Below are positions 54,472-62,869 of a stretch of DNA of 64,000 nt, piece after piece; the stretch's first letter is position 1; each line of letters opens with the position of its first letter. The DNA comes from an uncultured Desulfobacter sp. (GTDB lineage: Bacteria; Desulfobacterota; Desulfobacteria; Desulfobacterales; Desulfobacteraceae). A model generated the notes under the pieces. The model saw only the letters and a list, made by a program, of their open reading frames with translations. It was not told the origin of the DNA and made no database searches. A program made the position numbers and the translations under genes. The DNA lies in the NCBI RefSeq assembly GCF_963664415.1, contig NZ_OY761440.1, positions 1,488,001-1,552,000 of the forward strand. Direction: 5' to 3'.

Positions 54472-55098
54472 TTATGACTCCTTTGACGCCTCCTGCTCAG
54501 AGGCCTTTTCCAATTGGCTTCTGTCACTGACCACACGGTCAATAATGCCGTATTCCAAGGCTTGCTCTCCGGACATGAAAAAATCACGTTCCGTATCCGC
54601 CGCAACCTTTTCAAGGTCCTGCCCCGTATGTTTAGATAAAATTTCGTTCAAAGAATCTTTCATTCTTAAAATTTCAGTTGCCTGAATCTTGATGTCAGTT
54701 GCCTGCCCCTGGGCACCGCCCAGGGGCTGGTGAATCATTATCCTGGCATTGGGCAGGGCGAACCGTTTGCCGGAAGTTCCGGCAGTAAGAAGCAACGCCC
54801 CCATACTGGCTGCCTGGCCGATACACACCGTTGCCACATCCGGCTTAATGTACTGCATGGTGTCATAGATAGCCATACCTGCTGTCACAACGCCGCCAGG
54901 AGAATTAATATAAAAATTGATATCTTTTTCAGGGTCTTCGGATTCAAGAAACAGCATCTGAGCAACAATGAGGTTGGCAATTTCATTGTCTATGGCTGAT
55001 CCCAAAAAAATAATTCTGTCTTTTAAAAGCCGAGAATAGATATCATATGCACGTTCTCCTCTGTTGCTCTGCTCAACAACCATTGGAATAAGGGGCAC
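54472..55098 (-). CDS. clpP: ATP-dependent Clp protease proteolytic subunit
   Basis: A 208-residue serine protease forming the 14-mer chamber of ClpXP. Start MPLIPMVVEQSNRGERAYDI is typical, with the first residues probably a short propeptide. The triad is seen as Ser in VCIGQAASMGALLLTAG, His in RIMIHQPLGGAQGQ, and Asp further on (TERDFFMSGEQALEYGIIDR). Downstream of tig and directly followed by clpX. Confidence 0.97.
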   Translation of the reverse strand: MPLIPMVVEQSNRGERAYDIYSRLLKDRIIFLGSAIDNEIANLIVAQMLFLESEDPEKDINFYINSPGGVVTAGMAIYDTMQYIKPDVATVCIGQAASMGALLLTAGTSGKRFALPNARIMIHQPLGGAQGQATDIKIQATEILRMKDSLNEILSKHTGQDLEKVAADTERDFFMSGEQALEYGIIDRVVSDRSQLEKASEQEASKES

Positions 55099-55290
55099 GA
55101 TTTAACTCCTTGTCATGATCTAAATATATGTTTTTAATCTTGTTGCCGTCCAAGCAGTTAAGATAAATTGACCCATGTCAATCAATTCTATGGATTGACC
55201 CCGACCAATCAATAATCAGTCTCAACCCACAAAAAATACAAAAGCAGTTCAAAGAAATCTTGGCACTTTCATTTAAAACTTACGGATTTT

Positions 55291-56637
55291 TTAAGCTTGT
55301 GTACCTTCTTCTTCAGTTTGCTCATCAGCTGCTTGGGATTCATCCGGCGTCACTTCAACTACGTTACTCTTTTCTATTATAAGATCAACGGCCTTTTTTT
55401 CAAGCTGGGTGTGTTTATAATATTCAAGCTGACGCGGGTCCATGTTGAAAAAATTCTTGATGGCGTCCTTTGTCGCACTCATTGCCTGGGCCATCTCTTC
55501 AAAGCCGGCGTCAAGTTCTTCGTCACTGAGATCCATCTTTTCCTGGTCAATTATTTTACCCAGGATCAGATGCCGCCGCGCCTGTTTTTCAGCCACATCT
55601 CTGTATTTTTCCTGCATGATTTCACGGGTTAAGCCGACGTCTTCAAGGGATGTATTATTCTGGGCATAGGCCTGTTCCGTTTCTGAAATAATGCCGTCCA
55701 GCTCACCTTCAATCAGGGCGTCAGGGACTTGAAAATCTATTTTTTCGAGTATCTGGGTAAAAACCTGCTCACTCATTTCATGCTTGACCCGCTGGATAAT
55801 TCCTTTTTCAAGGTTGTCTCGGATGGCCGTTTTTACGTCTTCAAGGGTCTCGTATTGATCAAGGTCTTTTACCAGATCATCATTGGCTTCGGGCAGCACC
55901 TCTTCCTGGATTTCCTTCAGCGTTACCTTATACTGAATGGTCTTTCCTTTCAGATTTTCATCATGAAAATCCTCTGCGTAAACCACTTCAATATCCAGGT
56001 CCTGAACAGGAATTACCCCGATAAGTTTTTCGGAAAATTCTTTAGGCAACGGCTCCATATTGAGGGCTGTAACATAATTTTCAACTTTGGGGGTATGCTC
56101 AAAGGCTTCGCCATTTAAAAAACCCTCATAATCAATCAGAACAAAGTCGCCTTCTTTTACCGGACGATCTTCTTCGACCTTCTGCTTTGTGGCCATGGTC
56201 TTTTGCAGCATATATATCTGGCTTTCAATCTCAGCCTCGCTTACTTCATAAAGCGTCTTTTTAATTTCAAGGCCTTGGAAATCGATATCATCCAGTTCGG
56301 GTTTAACTTCCACAGTGATCTCAAACGAATAATCAGCATCCGGCTTGAGCTCCGGAGGGTCAAGTTGGGGCCCGCCAACAATATCTAACTTATGATTTTC
56401 AACTGCTTCAACAAAAGCCTCCTGGATCAGGCGCGGGGCAACCTCGGCATGAACGTCTGCGGCAAACCGGTTTTCAAGCACTTTTCTGGGAACTTTTCCT
56501 TTTCGAAAACCTTTGATATCTGCCTTCTTTTTCAAATCGGCATAGGCTTTATTCAGCTCTTTGGAAATTGTTTCCTTAGGAATTTCAAAAGAAAGCACTT
56601 TTTTAATACTGCTCTGATCTTCGATTTTTACCTGCAT
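55291..56637 (-). CDS. tig: Trigger factor
   Basis: A 448-residue ribosome-associated chaperone and prolyl isomerase. The ribosome-binding signature is KGFRKGKVPRKVLENRF in the N-terminal domain; the FKBP-like domain (EGDFVLIDYEGFLNGEAFEH) lies near residue 165; the helical C-terminal arms follow, ending in an acidic Glu/Gln-rich tail. It heads the tig-clpP-clpX-lon proteostasis run, with 190 bases between it and clpP where a separate promoter could lie. Confidence 0.95.
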   Translation of the reverse strand: MQVKIEDQSSIKKVLSFEIPKETISKELNKAYADLKKKADIKGFRKGKVPRKVLENRFAADVHAEVAPRLIQEAFVEAVENHKLDIVGGPQLDPPELKPDADYSFEITVEVKPELDDIDFQGLEIKKTLYEVSEAEIESQIYMLQKTMATKQKVEEDRPVKEGDFVLIDYEGFLNGEAFEHTPKVENYVTALNMEPLPKEFSEKLIGVIPVQDLDIEVVYAEDFHDENLKGKTIQYKVTLKEIQEEVLPEANDDLVKDLDQYETLEDVKTAIRDNLEKGIIQRVKHEMSEQVFTQILEKIDFQVPDALIEGELDGIISETEQAYAQNNTSLEDVGLTREIMQEKYRDVAEKQARRHLILGKIIDQEKMDLSDEELDAGFEEMAQAMSATKDAIKNFFNMDPRQLEYYKHTQLEKKAVDLIIEKSNVVEVTPDESQAADEQTEEEGTQA

Positions 56638-56931
56638 GATTTTGTCCTGTTATTTCCTGTTAATTGGCGTTAATCTACTGAACGCACCTTCAAAAATAAA
56701 AATTATACCCTAACTGATTTATTATACGGTACAAACACATTACACAAAGTTAACTAAAATACCCTGTCTTCATGGTGGTGTCAAGGAAATTGCCATCCCG
56801 TAGATAAGGGGCAAAGCCAGAACTATGTAACCTTTTAACCCCTTTTACAATCAGGGGAAGGACCTGTCCGGAAAAAATGATCTTGATTTTTTTTATGCCA
56901 GGTGATAAATATTCCTGTCATTTCTGATTAT

Positions 56932-57008
<77 letters not shown>

Positions 57009-57020
57009 GCATGATTAAAG

Positions 57021-57048
57021 GCTTTCAGTATTTTCACTGAGAGCTTTT
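57021..57048. terminator. Hairpin between tRNA-Pro and integrase
   Basis: GCTTTCAGT (57021-57029) pairs with ACTGAGAGC (57036-57044) with one G-U, then TTTTTG. It can terminate the tRNA-Pro transcript and overlaps the last codons of the integrase gene. Confidence 0.6.
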
Positions 57049-58110
57049 TGTATTTTTGGTTGTGGCTTCTGGTTGCGGTTTTTCATTTTTTGACTCAAAT
57101 CTCCCGGATATAGAATCCATAGCATCCTCTATGGCACCATCCAGTTTATGAAGGTATATTTCAGTTGTTCGGGCTTCTGAGTGACCTAAAATATTCTGAA
57201 TCGTCTTCGTTGAGATTTTGGGGTTGTCAGCCAGGAGAGAGGCCATAAGGTGCCGCAAGGTATGAAATCCAAAATAGGGATTTATTCCGGCTCTTTTACA
57301 AAGCCCTTTCATGAACTTTGGGCGATGATTAAAGCGATCATTTGTTTTTTCATTGAAAAACACCCAAGTGTCTTGTTTTCGATCCTGCCACATTTTCCAT
57401 AAGGTGAAATACAATTCATCGTTTATGGTCACGGTAACAGCCTTATATGATCCACCGTGGGTTTTCTTGGTCCATTTGGTTAAGAGCCGTTTCTCAAAAT
57501 TGATGTCTTCCCAAGTTAAACGTAACACTTCGTCAATCCGGGCTAAAGTATGAAGCAGAACAATCAACAAATTCTTTTCATCGGTTTCCGGATCTGCAGC
57601 CAAAAGAAGTTTTATAATATCCTGTTCCTGGGGAACCCGTTTCCGGGCTACCGTATGGGGAAGTTTTTCAATCTTTTTGACCGGATTTCGATCAATGGAT
57701 TCAAGTACATTTTCTGCATAGCTGAATAATGATGACAATTCTTTACGGTGAACATTGTAATTATTATTACTTGGACGGGTACCTAAGTATTTCGCTATGA
57801 CTTCTGGAGTGATTTTTGAAATGGGAAAATCATCACCACCAAGGAAACGACCGAAGGACACAAAAACACTTTTCTTGTATTTCCATGTTTTCAGAGCATG
57901 CCGACGTGATGAAAAATCAAGATACAAATTACATAGCGTCAAGTAACCCATGCCGGTTGAGATCGGATTTCTCTTTACTTCTTCCTTTCTTTTTGCACGA
58001 GCTGCCGACGCTTCCGTTTTTGTTTTGAATCCCCTGGCCGCGTAAATTTCGTTTTGATACTGAAAACTGTAACACCAATGCTTCCGGGTCTTGTCCTTCC
58101 ATAATCCCAT
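57034..58110 (-). CDS. int: Tyrosine-type phage integrase
   Basis: A 358-residue site-specific recombinase. The N-terminal arm-binding segment (KDKTRKHWCYSFQYQNEIYA) is followed by the SAM-like core-binding domain (LYLDFSSRRHALKTWKYKKS). The catalytic domain carries Arg in LHTLARIDEVLRLTWEDI, the box HTLRHLMASLLAD, and His/Tyr in NILGHSEARTTEIYLH. All catalytic residues seem present, so it is probably active for integration at tRNA-Pro. Its first 60 codons overlap the excisionase-like gene in another frame. Confidence 0.93.
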   Translation of the reverse strand: MGLWKDKTRKHWCYSFQYQNEIYAARGFKTKTEASAARAKRKEEVKRNPISTGMGYLTLCNLYLDFSSRRHALKTWKYKKSVFVSFGRFLGGDDFPISKITPEVIAKYLGTRPSNNNYNVHRKELSSLFSYAENVLESIDRNPVKKIEKLPHTVARKRVPQEQDIIKLLLAADPETDEKNLLIVLLHTLARIDEVLRLTWEDINFEKRLLTKWTKKTHGGSYKAVTVTINDELYFTLWKMWQDRKQDTWVFFNEKTNDRFNHRPKFMKGLCKRAGINPYFGFHTLRHLMASLLADNPKISTKTIQNILGHSEARTTEIYLHKLDGAIEDAMDSISGRFESKNEKPQPEATTKNTKSSQ

Positions 58111-58276
58111 AAATTACCTCTTGTCTAAAGCGCCAAACCCCAATACCGCCAGGCTTAAAACCACCTAATTTTTTCACATGTTTATAGACAGTATTTTCTG
58201 AAATTTGTAATAATTCCGCAACATCAGAAGGGGTCAAAAGCTTGTTCTTATTATGGGCATCCGATCCTTTCATCAT
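57929..58276 (-). CDS. Excisionase-like helix-turn-helix protein, overlapping int
   Basis: A 115-residue protein. Residues about 11-60 are a MerR/Xis-type HTH (LLTPSDVAELLQISENTVYK, then PGGIGVWRFRQEVIYGIMEG). The remaining basic tail is encoded in the same DNA as the integrase N-terminus: the overlap is 182 bases. GAGGATG precedes the ATG pair. The HTH part looks genuine; the tail may be a by-product of the overlap or an added DNA-contact region. It likely governs excision or represses int. Confidence 0.75.
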   Translation of the reverse strand: MMKGSDAHNKNKLLTPSDVAELLQISENTVYKHVKKLGGFKPGGIGVWRFRQEVIYGIMEGQDPEALVLQFSVSKRNLRGQGIQNKNGSVGSSCKKKGRSKEKSDLNRHGLLDAM

Positions 58277-58311
58277 GTTTCATCCTCGAAATGTGGTTAC
58301 AGTTCTATTGA

Positions 58312-58485
58312 TTATTTTCTATTTTTCGATAAATGACCTTTGGCATAATCCGAATAGCAATAATGCAAATATGTGTTGAAATCAATTTTGCCTGTCATGT
58401 ATTCATGTTCAAATTTCGTTATGCTGCTTTTGCCGTTTTTCTTTACCAGAAGGTAAAGGTGGCTTTTTAATTCTCGTGGATTCAT
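58312..58485 (-). CDS. Small hypothetical phage protein
   Basis: A 57-codon frame, ATG 58485 to TAA 58312, giving MNPRELKSHLYLLVKKNGKS and a Tyr-rich second half. It fills the space between TraX and the excisionase-like gene in the common direction. Basic N-terminus, helical; no family recognised. The ribosome-binding site is weak. Confidence 0.45.
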   Translation of the reverse strand: MNPRELKSHLYLLVKKNGKSSITKFEHEYMTGKIDFNTYLHYCYSDYAKGHLSKNRK

Positions 58486-58500
58486 TTTATCTGTTCGCTA

Positions 58501-59121
58501 TTAAGTGTTTGCCGGATATCTAATTGAATTGATCAGGATGATGATTAGAAAATGTCCAGGATAAGCCACATAATAAAAGTATTTTTGGATTATTTTTGGC
58601 AAAGGAACGGTGGTCCTGGAGTACATGAGAAAGACAGCAGCCGGACCCAACAGAACATAAGCGGCACCGGACAAATGATAGACCAAGAGGTAAAAGGCTG
58701 TCATCACGCCCAGGAGGTACACCGGCCGATGGTGCAAAAAATAAATGGCAAAGACTATAAAAATATAGATTGATACGACATTGGCCAAGACAAGAAGCAG
58801 GGTCAAATAAAACGCATGGTAGCCGTACCGCTCATACAGGACAAGGATGATCAGGCCAAAAAGCAAGGTATAAAGATCATTGAGTCTATGCAGATCCGGG
58901 AACAAAATATTAAAAAAAGGTTGGGTAATACAGGCGCACGTCACCAGGGAAATGATATAGAGCTGGAGATCCTTGGTGTATTTCAGGCCCTGAGTAATGA
59001 AATAGGCAAACAAAGGGAACGACAGTGCGCCCAGGGATCTCATGACAAATTCATGTTCCGGGAAAAAGAATATGGCCGAATGGTCAATCACCATTGTCAT
59101 AAAAGCAATCAGTTTAATCAT
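58501..59121 (-). CDS. TraX-family membrane protein
   Basis: A 206-residue protein with about six membrane helices. It opens with MIKLIAFMTMVIDHSAIFFF, matching the TraX-type IKxIAxxxMxIDH start, continues FVMRSLGALSFPLFAYFITQ, and ends near FYYVAYPGHFLIIILI, where TraX has its conserved C-terminal His. F-plasmid TraX acetylates the N-terminus of pilin at the inner membrane; relatives are acyltransferase-like. Within a filamentous prophage it could modify a coat protein or a surface polymer. Its ATG overlaps the preceding 48-codon gene by 4 bases (ATGA). Confidence 0.8.
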   Translation of the reverse strand: MIKLIAFMTMVIDHSAIFFFPEHEFVMRSLGALSFPLFAYFITQGLKYTKDLQLYIISLVTCACITQPFFNILFPDLHRLNDLYTLLFGLIILVLYERYGYHAFYLTLLLVLANVVSIYIFIVFAIYFLHHRPVYLLGVMTAFYLLVYHLSGAAYVLLGPAAVFLMYSRTTVPLPKIIQKYFYYVAYPGHFLIIILINSIRYPANT

Positions 59122-59264
59122 TTTGATGACCCCAAACTTAAGGTGTACGAAATCAGTCTAAAAACACAAAAAGAAAAGGCAATCGTCACAATGGGCAATC
59201 CGACATAGGTGACGATATCACTGATAAACAAGGTAAGGTCAAAGCCTTCGGGTAAAGAGATCAT
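59118..59264 (-). CDS. Tiny single-pass membrane protein (48 aa)
   Basis: ATG 59264 to TGA 59118 encodes MISLPEGFDLTLFISDIVTY followed by a hydrophobic helix (VGLPIVTIAFSFCVFRLI) and a short polar tail. Its stop overlaps the TraX start and its start lies 1 base from the stop of the preceding gene, so it is locked into the operon. Size and layout recall the minor filamentous coat proteins pVII and pIX, but no sequence match can be claimed. Confidence 0.6.
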   Translation of the reverse strand: MISLPEGFDLTLFISDIVTYVGLPIVTIAFSFCVFRLISYTLSLGSSK

Positions 59265-59265
59265 G

Positions 59266-59727
59266 TTAAAGCCTTAAGGATAAGCCCAGGGCCAGGGCGT
59301 TACATGAAAATGCACCGATGATTAACGAGATACTTTTTGACGTCAGATCCGAGGTGTCGGTAATCTCAATATAATCGACTTGCCCCGGGTCAGAATCAAG
59401 ATCCGTCACCGAGATCGATGTTCTTTGGTAATACGCTTGGGTCAAAATATTAATTTGAGAAAAATCGGATGTATTAAAAAGGTAGTCATCGACAACAAAG
59501 AATGCGGTGGCCTGGTCCACCCGGTAAAGATCCACCTGGCCGGTCTTGGTGACGGCTGCATATGATTCGGTGTTGGAAAGAAGTATTAAAAGAAACAAGA
59601 CGCCTATTGAATTGAAGCGGGAAGATCCAATCCGAAGGGCAGATACGATGGACCGGATAATAACGCCCAGGAGCAGGGAAATAACAACAAGGCCAAAACC
59701 ATTTCCAAATGCTTCTAAATCTATCAT
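59266..59727 (-). CDS. Phage membrane protein with a periplasmic domain
   Basis: A 153-residue protein. Hydrophobic segments are at about 10-30, 40-57 (ending ESYAA, which could be a cleavage site) and 130-150; between the last two lies an approximately 70-residue polar domain rich in Asp, Ser and Thr. A virion minor protein or assembly factor is possible. No family recognised. Confidence 0.6.
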   Translation of the reverse strand: MIDLEAFGNGFGLVVISLLLGVIIRSIVSALRIGSSRFNSIGVLFLLILLSNTESYAAVTKTGQVDLYRVDQATAFFVVDDYLFNTSDFSQINILTQAYYQRTSISVTDLDSDPGQVDYIEITDTSDLTSKSISLIIGAFSCNALALGLSLRL

Positions 59728-59730
59728 TGT

Positions 59731-60033
59731 TTATCCTCTGTTTTTCCAATATTTTTCGGTTTTAACGTCGTTTAGACTCATTTGATATTCTTCTTCCATT
59801 AAGGGTTCACGCCAGGTGCCTTTGCTATTCTGCCAGCGGGTAAACGCTTTTTTGGCTCCGATTTCCCCCTCGGTCATGCCGATATTGAAAAGCTCCATGA
59901 TTTTTACAAATGCAAAGACAATGAACAGCAAGGAGAGCATGGCAAGGAGGACCACAGAGATATCGTTTGATATAAAACTGGAGAGATTAGCCGTGAACTG
60001 TGTGAACATTAAACTGATTAAATCGGTTTCCAT
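59731..60033 (-). CDS. Phage membrane protein, 100 aa
   Basis: A 100-residue protein: short N-terminus with FTANLSSFISNDISVV, one membrane helix at about 26-48 (LLAMLSLLFIVFAFVKIMEL) and a charged cytoplasmic C-terminus with Trp and Lys/Glu clusters. First gene after the coat-gene hairpin, 4 bases before the next gene. Unknown family; assembly or inhibitor role is possible. Confidence 0.6.
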   Translation of the reverse strand: METDLISLMFTQFTANLSSFISNDISVVLLAMLSLLFIVFAFVKIMELFNIGMTEGEIGAKKAFTRWQNSKGTWREPLMEEEYQMSLNDVKTEKYWKNRG

Positions 60034-60121
60034 AACGCTCCTTTAGGGTAGATTGTAACCTATTGAAATCATTTACGACATCAAGATGGTTTTTTACATA
60101 ACACGCCTTAGGGGGGTGGTT

Positions 60122-60148
60122 GGGGTGGAGAAAAACGGCCTCCACCCC
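60122..60148 (-). terminator. Hairpin downstream of the coat genes
   Basis: GGGGTGGAG and CTCCACCCC form a perfect 9-bp GC-rich stem 8 bases beyond the second coat gene's stop. There is no long T-tract on the minus strand. Filamentous phages often place a terminator after the major coat gene so that coat protein is made in excess. Confidence 0.55.
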
Positions 60149-60156
60149 TTAAAAAA

Positions 60157-60384
60157 TTAACCTCTGCTCATGGTACGCCGGATGTACTTGTAGGCGAGGA
60201 AGCCCAGATTAATGGTGACAAACGTGGTCAGGACGGTGAGAACCTGACCGTTGATGGTTGAGATGTCAAAAGCGGTCCAGAGATCTGCAACACTCGGGGT
60301 TGCAAAGGACAGGCCGAACATGCCGAAAAATGCAGAGAACACAGCTGCGGTAAACATCTGAGAACGGGTAATAAGATTCTTCAT
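60157..60384 (-). CDS. pVIII-like coat protein B
   Basis: A 75-residue precursor. A 28-residue signal peptide ends GLSFA; the mature part starts TPSVADLWTAFDISTINGQV (acidic to neutral amphipathic), then a membrane span LTVLTTFVTINLGFLAYKY and the basic end IRRTMSRG that contacts DNA in filamentous capsids. The layout (signal, amphipathic helix, membrane helix, basic tail) is that of major coat proteins. It follows the related coat gene A by 24 bases. Confidence 0.75.
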   Translation of the reverse strand: MKNLITRSQMFTAAVFSAFFGMFGLSFATPSVADLWTAFDISTINGQVLTVLTTFVTINLGFLAYKYIRRTMSRG

Positions 60385-60408
60385 GATAAAACTCCTTTTA
60401 AAAAAAAA

Positions 60409-60618
60409 TTAACGAAAGACTTTAACAAGCAACCCCAGCCCCACAACGATTATCAGAATGGTGATAATGCCCGCTGCAGCGGTATTGACGTCGGTTCTGA
60501 CACCATCAAACATATCTGATGAAATCAAAGGGGTATATTCGGTTGTTGCCAAAGCAAGACCAGTGATCCCGAAAAGGATCAATGAAACAACGCTGAGGAT
60601 TCGCTTAAGAAAACACAT
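60409..60618 (-). CDS. pVIII-like coat protein A
   Basis: A 69-residue precursor with a signal peptide (MCFLKRILSVVSLILFGITG to ALA, about residue 24). The mature part TTEYTPLISSDMFDGVRTDV is acidic, followed by a Gly/Ile-rich membrane helix (AAAGIITILIIVVGLGLLV) and the short basic end KVFR. This is close to the pattern of inovirus major coat proteins. It overlaps the secretin stop by 14 bases. Which of the two coat proteins is the main virion subunit is not certain; this one is the better structural match. Confidence 0.78.
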   Translation of the reverse strand: MCFLKRILSVVSLILFGITGLALATTEYTPLISSDMFDGVRTDVNTAAAGIITILIIVVGLGLLVKVFR

Positions 60619-61966
60619 AGCGTATCACCTCACTGTTGATTAATATGGAAACCGAAAACTGCGTAGTTTCCTGATTATCAAGACCCATCTTTAACCAGCT
60701 TAAAGACGACCTTGACACGCTTCCTTTGTTATATTTCAGACCGCCGATCAGGGTTGTTTCTCCAGCCCTGAACACGATTTGATTGTCAATTTTACGGATT
60801 GATATTTGGGGTTGTCTGACCAGGTTGGGTTCTGTTCCCACCTCAAGGAATTCAATCAGGCTTTGGATGTTTCCGGTAAATTGCGTTGAAATGATGTTCC
60901 CGGACACCGACGGCTTGAGTTTTAAGATCAGGCCGGACGAGACGGTATCGAATTCATAGCCCTGGGCAACGGTATCTGTGGCGCCGTCAATGGATGACAC
61001 GGTAATCTCTTTGACGTAGGGGATTTTTTCAGACACATCAAGCTCAGCGGTGGAGCCGTTCATCACAGAGATCCGGGCAGACTGAAGCACGGTAAAATCT
61101 TTCAATTCGTCCAGGGATTCAACAACCGATTGAAGCGATAAGTGACCAGCGCCAAGATTCAAAGCAAAGCCGTCATCCGAGCCGGTAACGGAAAACTTAA
61201 GCGGATCTTCATACAGATCTGTTAAGCTGGCAGCCAATTGGGACCAATCAATACCATGCTTGTATGTATGGCTGTCCTGGGCTTCAAGGATCATGATATC
61301 GAACACAACCAGGGTGAGGTACGGATTGTTTTTGAAATAATCGTAAACGGTCAGGTATGTATAATAATCTGTGTTAAATACGATCCGGGATGACAGTTCA
61401 TCATAAAAAGAGTCCTGGACACCAAAAGAGTTTAATAATTTTATCAAGTTCTCCTGGGTGCCGGGCATGAGCACCTTTACATAGGCCGGGGAAGTCTTGC
61501 GGATGATCAACACGCCCTGTTTGTATTTGAAAAACAAACCATGGCTGATTTGAAGGGATTGCAGCAGGGTTTTCAGGGTGCCGTGGTAAGCGGGCATGGA
61601 GACGGTTTGAAGTCTGGGTGTTTCTTTATCTCCGGTACCAGGGTTGACGGCATCCTTTGTTTCCGTGGTCTGCTCAATGTAACACCCGATATCGGCCACA
61701 ATGTTTATTCCCTGATCAATTAAAATTTGGAAAAAATCACAAAGCGGGACCGGCGCGGTTAAATTGATCGATACCTTTATATCATCAGGGATTTTATCAA
61801 GATCATCATCGAACTTAATAAAATCTTTGACCACAACCTCTTTTACCGTTGATGTATTGCGGTGAATATCAAACGGTTTATGTTCATTATACACCGGCAC
61901 TTTAAAGGAGGATTGCGCACAGCCGGCACAGAAAAATAATGTCATTGTCAGATAAAAATATTTCAT
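60605..61966 (-). CDS. Filamentous-phage secretin (pIV-like)
   Basis: A 453-residue outer-membrane channel protein for virion exit. A signal with lipoprotein-like end (LFFCAGCAQ) is followed by N-domain text (ISVKIVSINL-like VSINLTAPVPLCDFFQILID) and the secretin core: VLQSARISVMNGSTAELDVS, EKIPYVKEITV, FDTVSSGLILKLKPSVSGNI and the terminal LVRQPQISIRKIDNQIVFRA with GETTLIGGL. It follows zot with a 4-base overlap. Host type II or type IV pilus secretins are larger; size and context fit a phage-encoded one. Confidence 0.88.
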   Translation of the reverse strand: MKYFYLTMTLFFCAGCAQSSFKVPVYNEHKPFDIHRNTSTVKEVVVKDFIKFDDDLDKIPDDIKVSINLTAPVPLCDFFQILIDQGINIVADIGCYIEQTTETKDAVNPGTGDKETPRLQTVSMPAYHGTLKTLLQSLQISHGLFFKYKQGVLIIRKTSPAYVKVLMPGTQENLIKLLNSFGVQDSFYDELSSRIVFNTDYYTYLTVYDYFKNNPYLTLVVFDIMILEAQDSHTYKHGIDWSQLAASLTDLYEDPLKFSVTGSDDGFALNLGAGHLSLQSVVESLDELKDFTVLQSARISVMNGSTAELDVSEKIPYVKEITVSSIDGATDTVAQGYEFDTVSSGLILKLKPSVSGNIISTQFTGNIQSLIEFLEVGTEPNLVRQPQISIRKIDNQIVFRAGETTLIGGLKYNKGSVSRSSLSWLKMGLDNQETTQFSVSILINSEVIRYVFS

Positions 61967-62868
61967 TGGGTCACCAAAATTGAGCTGTCAGTTTTTGATT
62001 TAAAAATCTTTTTTGAATTAATAACGCCCACCAATACATAGTTCGCTAAAGGGTTTGCCTGGCCGGAATACCCCGGCTCCTGATTCGGGATGTCAGGCTG
62101 ATTGCCATCGGTTAATGATTGTTGTTTTCTTTCTTCAATAGAGTCTGCAATGGACTGGGTTCCAAAAAGATCGCCGCTTAACAGGCTTGACTGACTTAAA
62201 AAATAAATAAATAGGCCAAGAACAATGGGAATTGCATAGAATATAGGATGCTTCAGGATATTGGCGGGTTTTTCAATGCCGATTTCTTCGGTTCCATCTT
62301 TAAAATAGCTTTTGTAGCACTTGAAGATTTTAGGATCATAGGAGCAGGTTTTTTGGCCGATCTGGTCAAGCGTCGGACCGTAATAGCAAAACCGGACATA
62401 TTTTTTCTTGACCAGGTTGCCGAACATATTCAGCTTTTTGTAACGATAAGTGAATTCAACCAGGGACCTGACAGAGCTTTCGATACGTTCAACGTTTTGG
62501 GTGATAAGGATAAGATCAACACCCATATGGCGGTGTTCGCTGGCCCATTTCCCAAAGGCTCTGTTTGTTTTGGTTTGCCAGTCCCGGGAATTAAAAAAGT
62601 TCTGGGCTTCATCAATAATGACCAGATCTCCGGGGATTGTATGCTCCCAGAATTCCGTGACCTGGTGATTCTGGAGAGCAACAAGATTGGCTTTGAGTTG
62701 ACTGTCCTCAAGATTGAGAAAATGCTTTATGATTTCCTGTTTTTCTTCCTGATCCGGGCCGGAGATGTTTGTTAAAATGCGTCTGCCCTGGGCAAGGTTG
62801 TCCAGCAGTTTGCGCATGGCATCATAGGTTTTACCGGCACCGGGAAGCCCTTCGTAACAGGAAATCAT
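61963..62868 (-). CDS. zot: Zot-family assembly ATPase (pI-like)
   Basis: A 301-residue inner-membrane motor for filamentous phage assembly. Walker A is YEGLPGAGKTYDAM at the N-terminus; Walker B is DLVIIDEAQNFFNSRDW near residue 85; the segment SEHRHMGVDLILITQN follows. One membrane helix (about 210-227, PIFYAIPIVLGLFIYFL) places a C-terminal part in the periplasm, where it would meet the secretin encoded next. This is the hallmark gene of inoviruses. Confidence 0.92.
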   Translation of the reverse strand: MISCYEGLPGAGKTYDAMRKLLDNLAQGRRILTNISGPDQEEKQEIIKHFLNLEDSQLKANLVALQNHQVTEFWEHTIPGDLVIIDEAQNFFNSRDWQTKTNRAFGKWASEHRHMGVDLILITQNVERIESSVRSLVEFTYRYKKLNMFGNLVKKKYVRFCYYGPTLDQIGQKTCSYDPKIFKCYKSYFKDGTEEIGIEKPANILKHPIFYAIPIVLGLFIYFLSQSSLLSGDLFGTQSIADSIEERKQQSLTDGNQPDIPNQEPGYSGQANPLANYVLVGVINSKKIFKSKTDSSILVTQ

Positions 62869-62869
62869 T

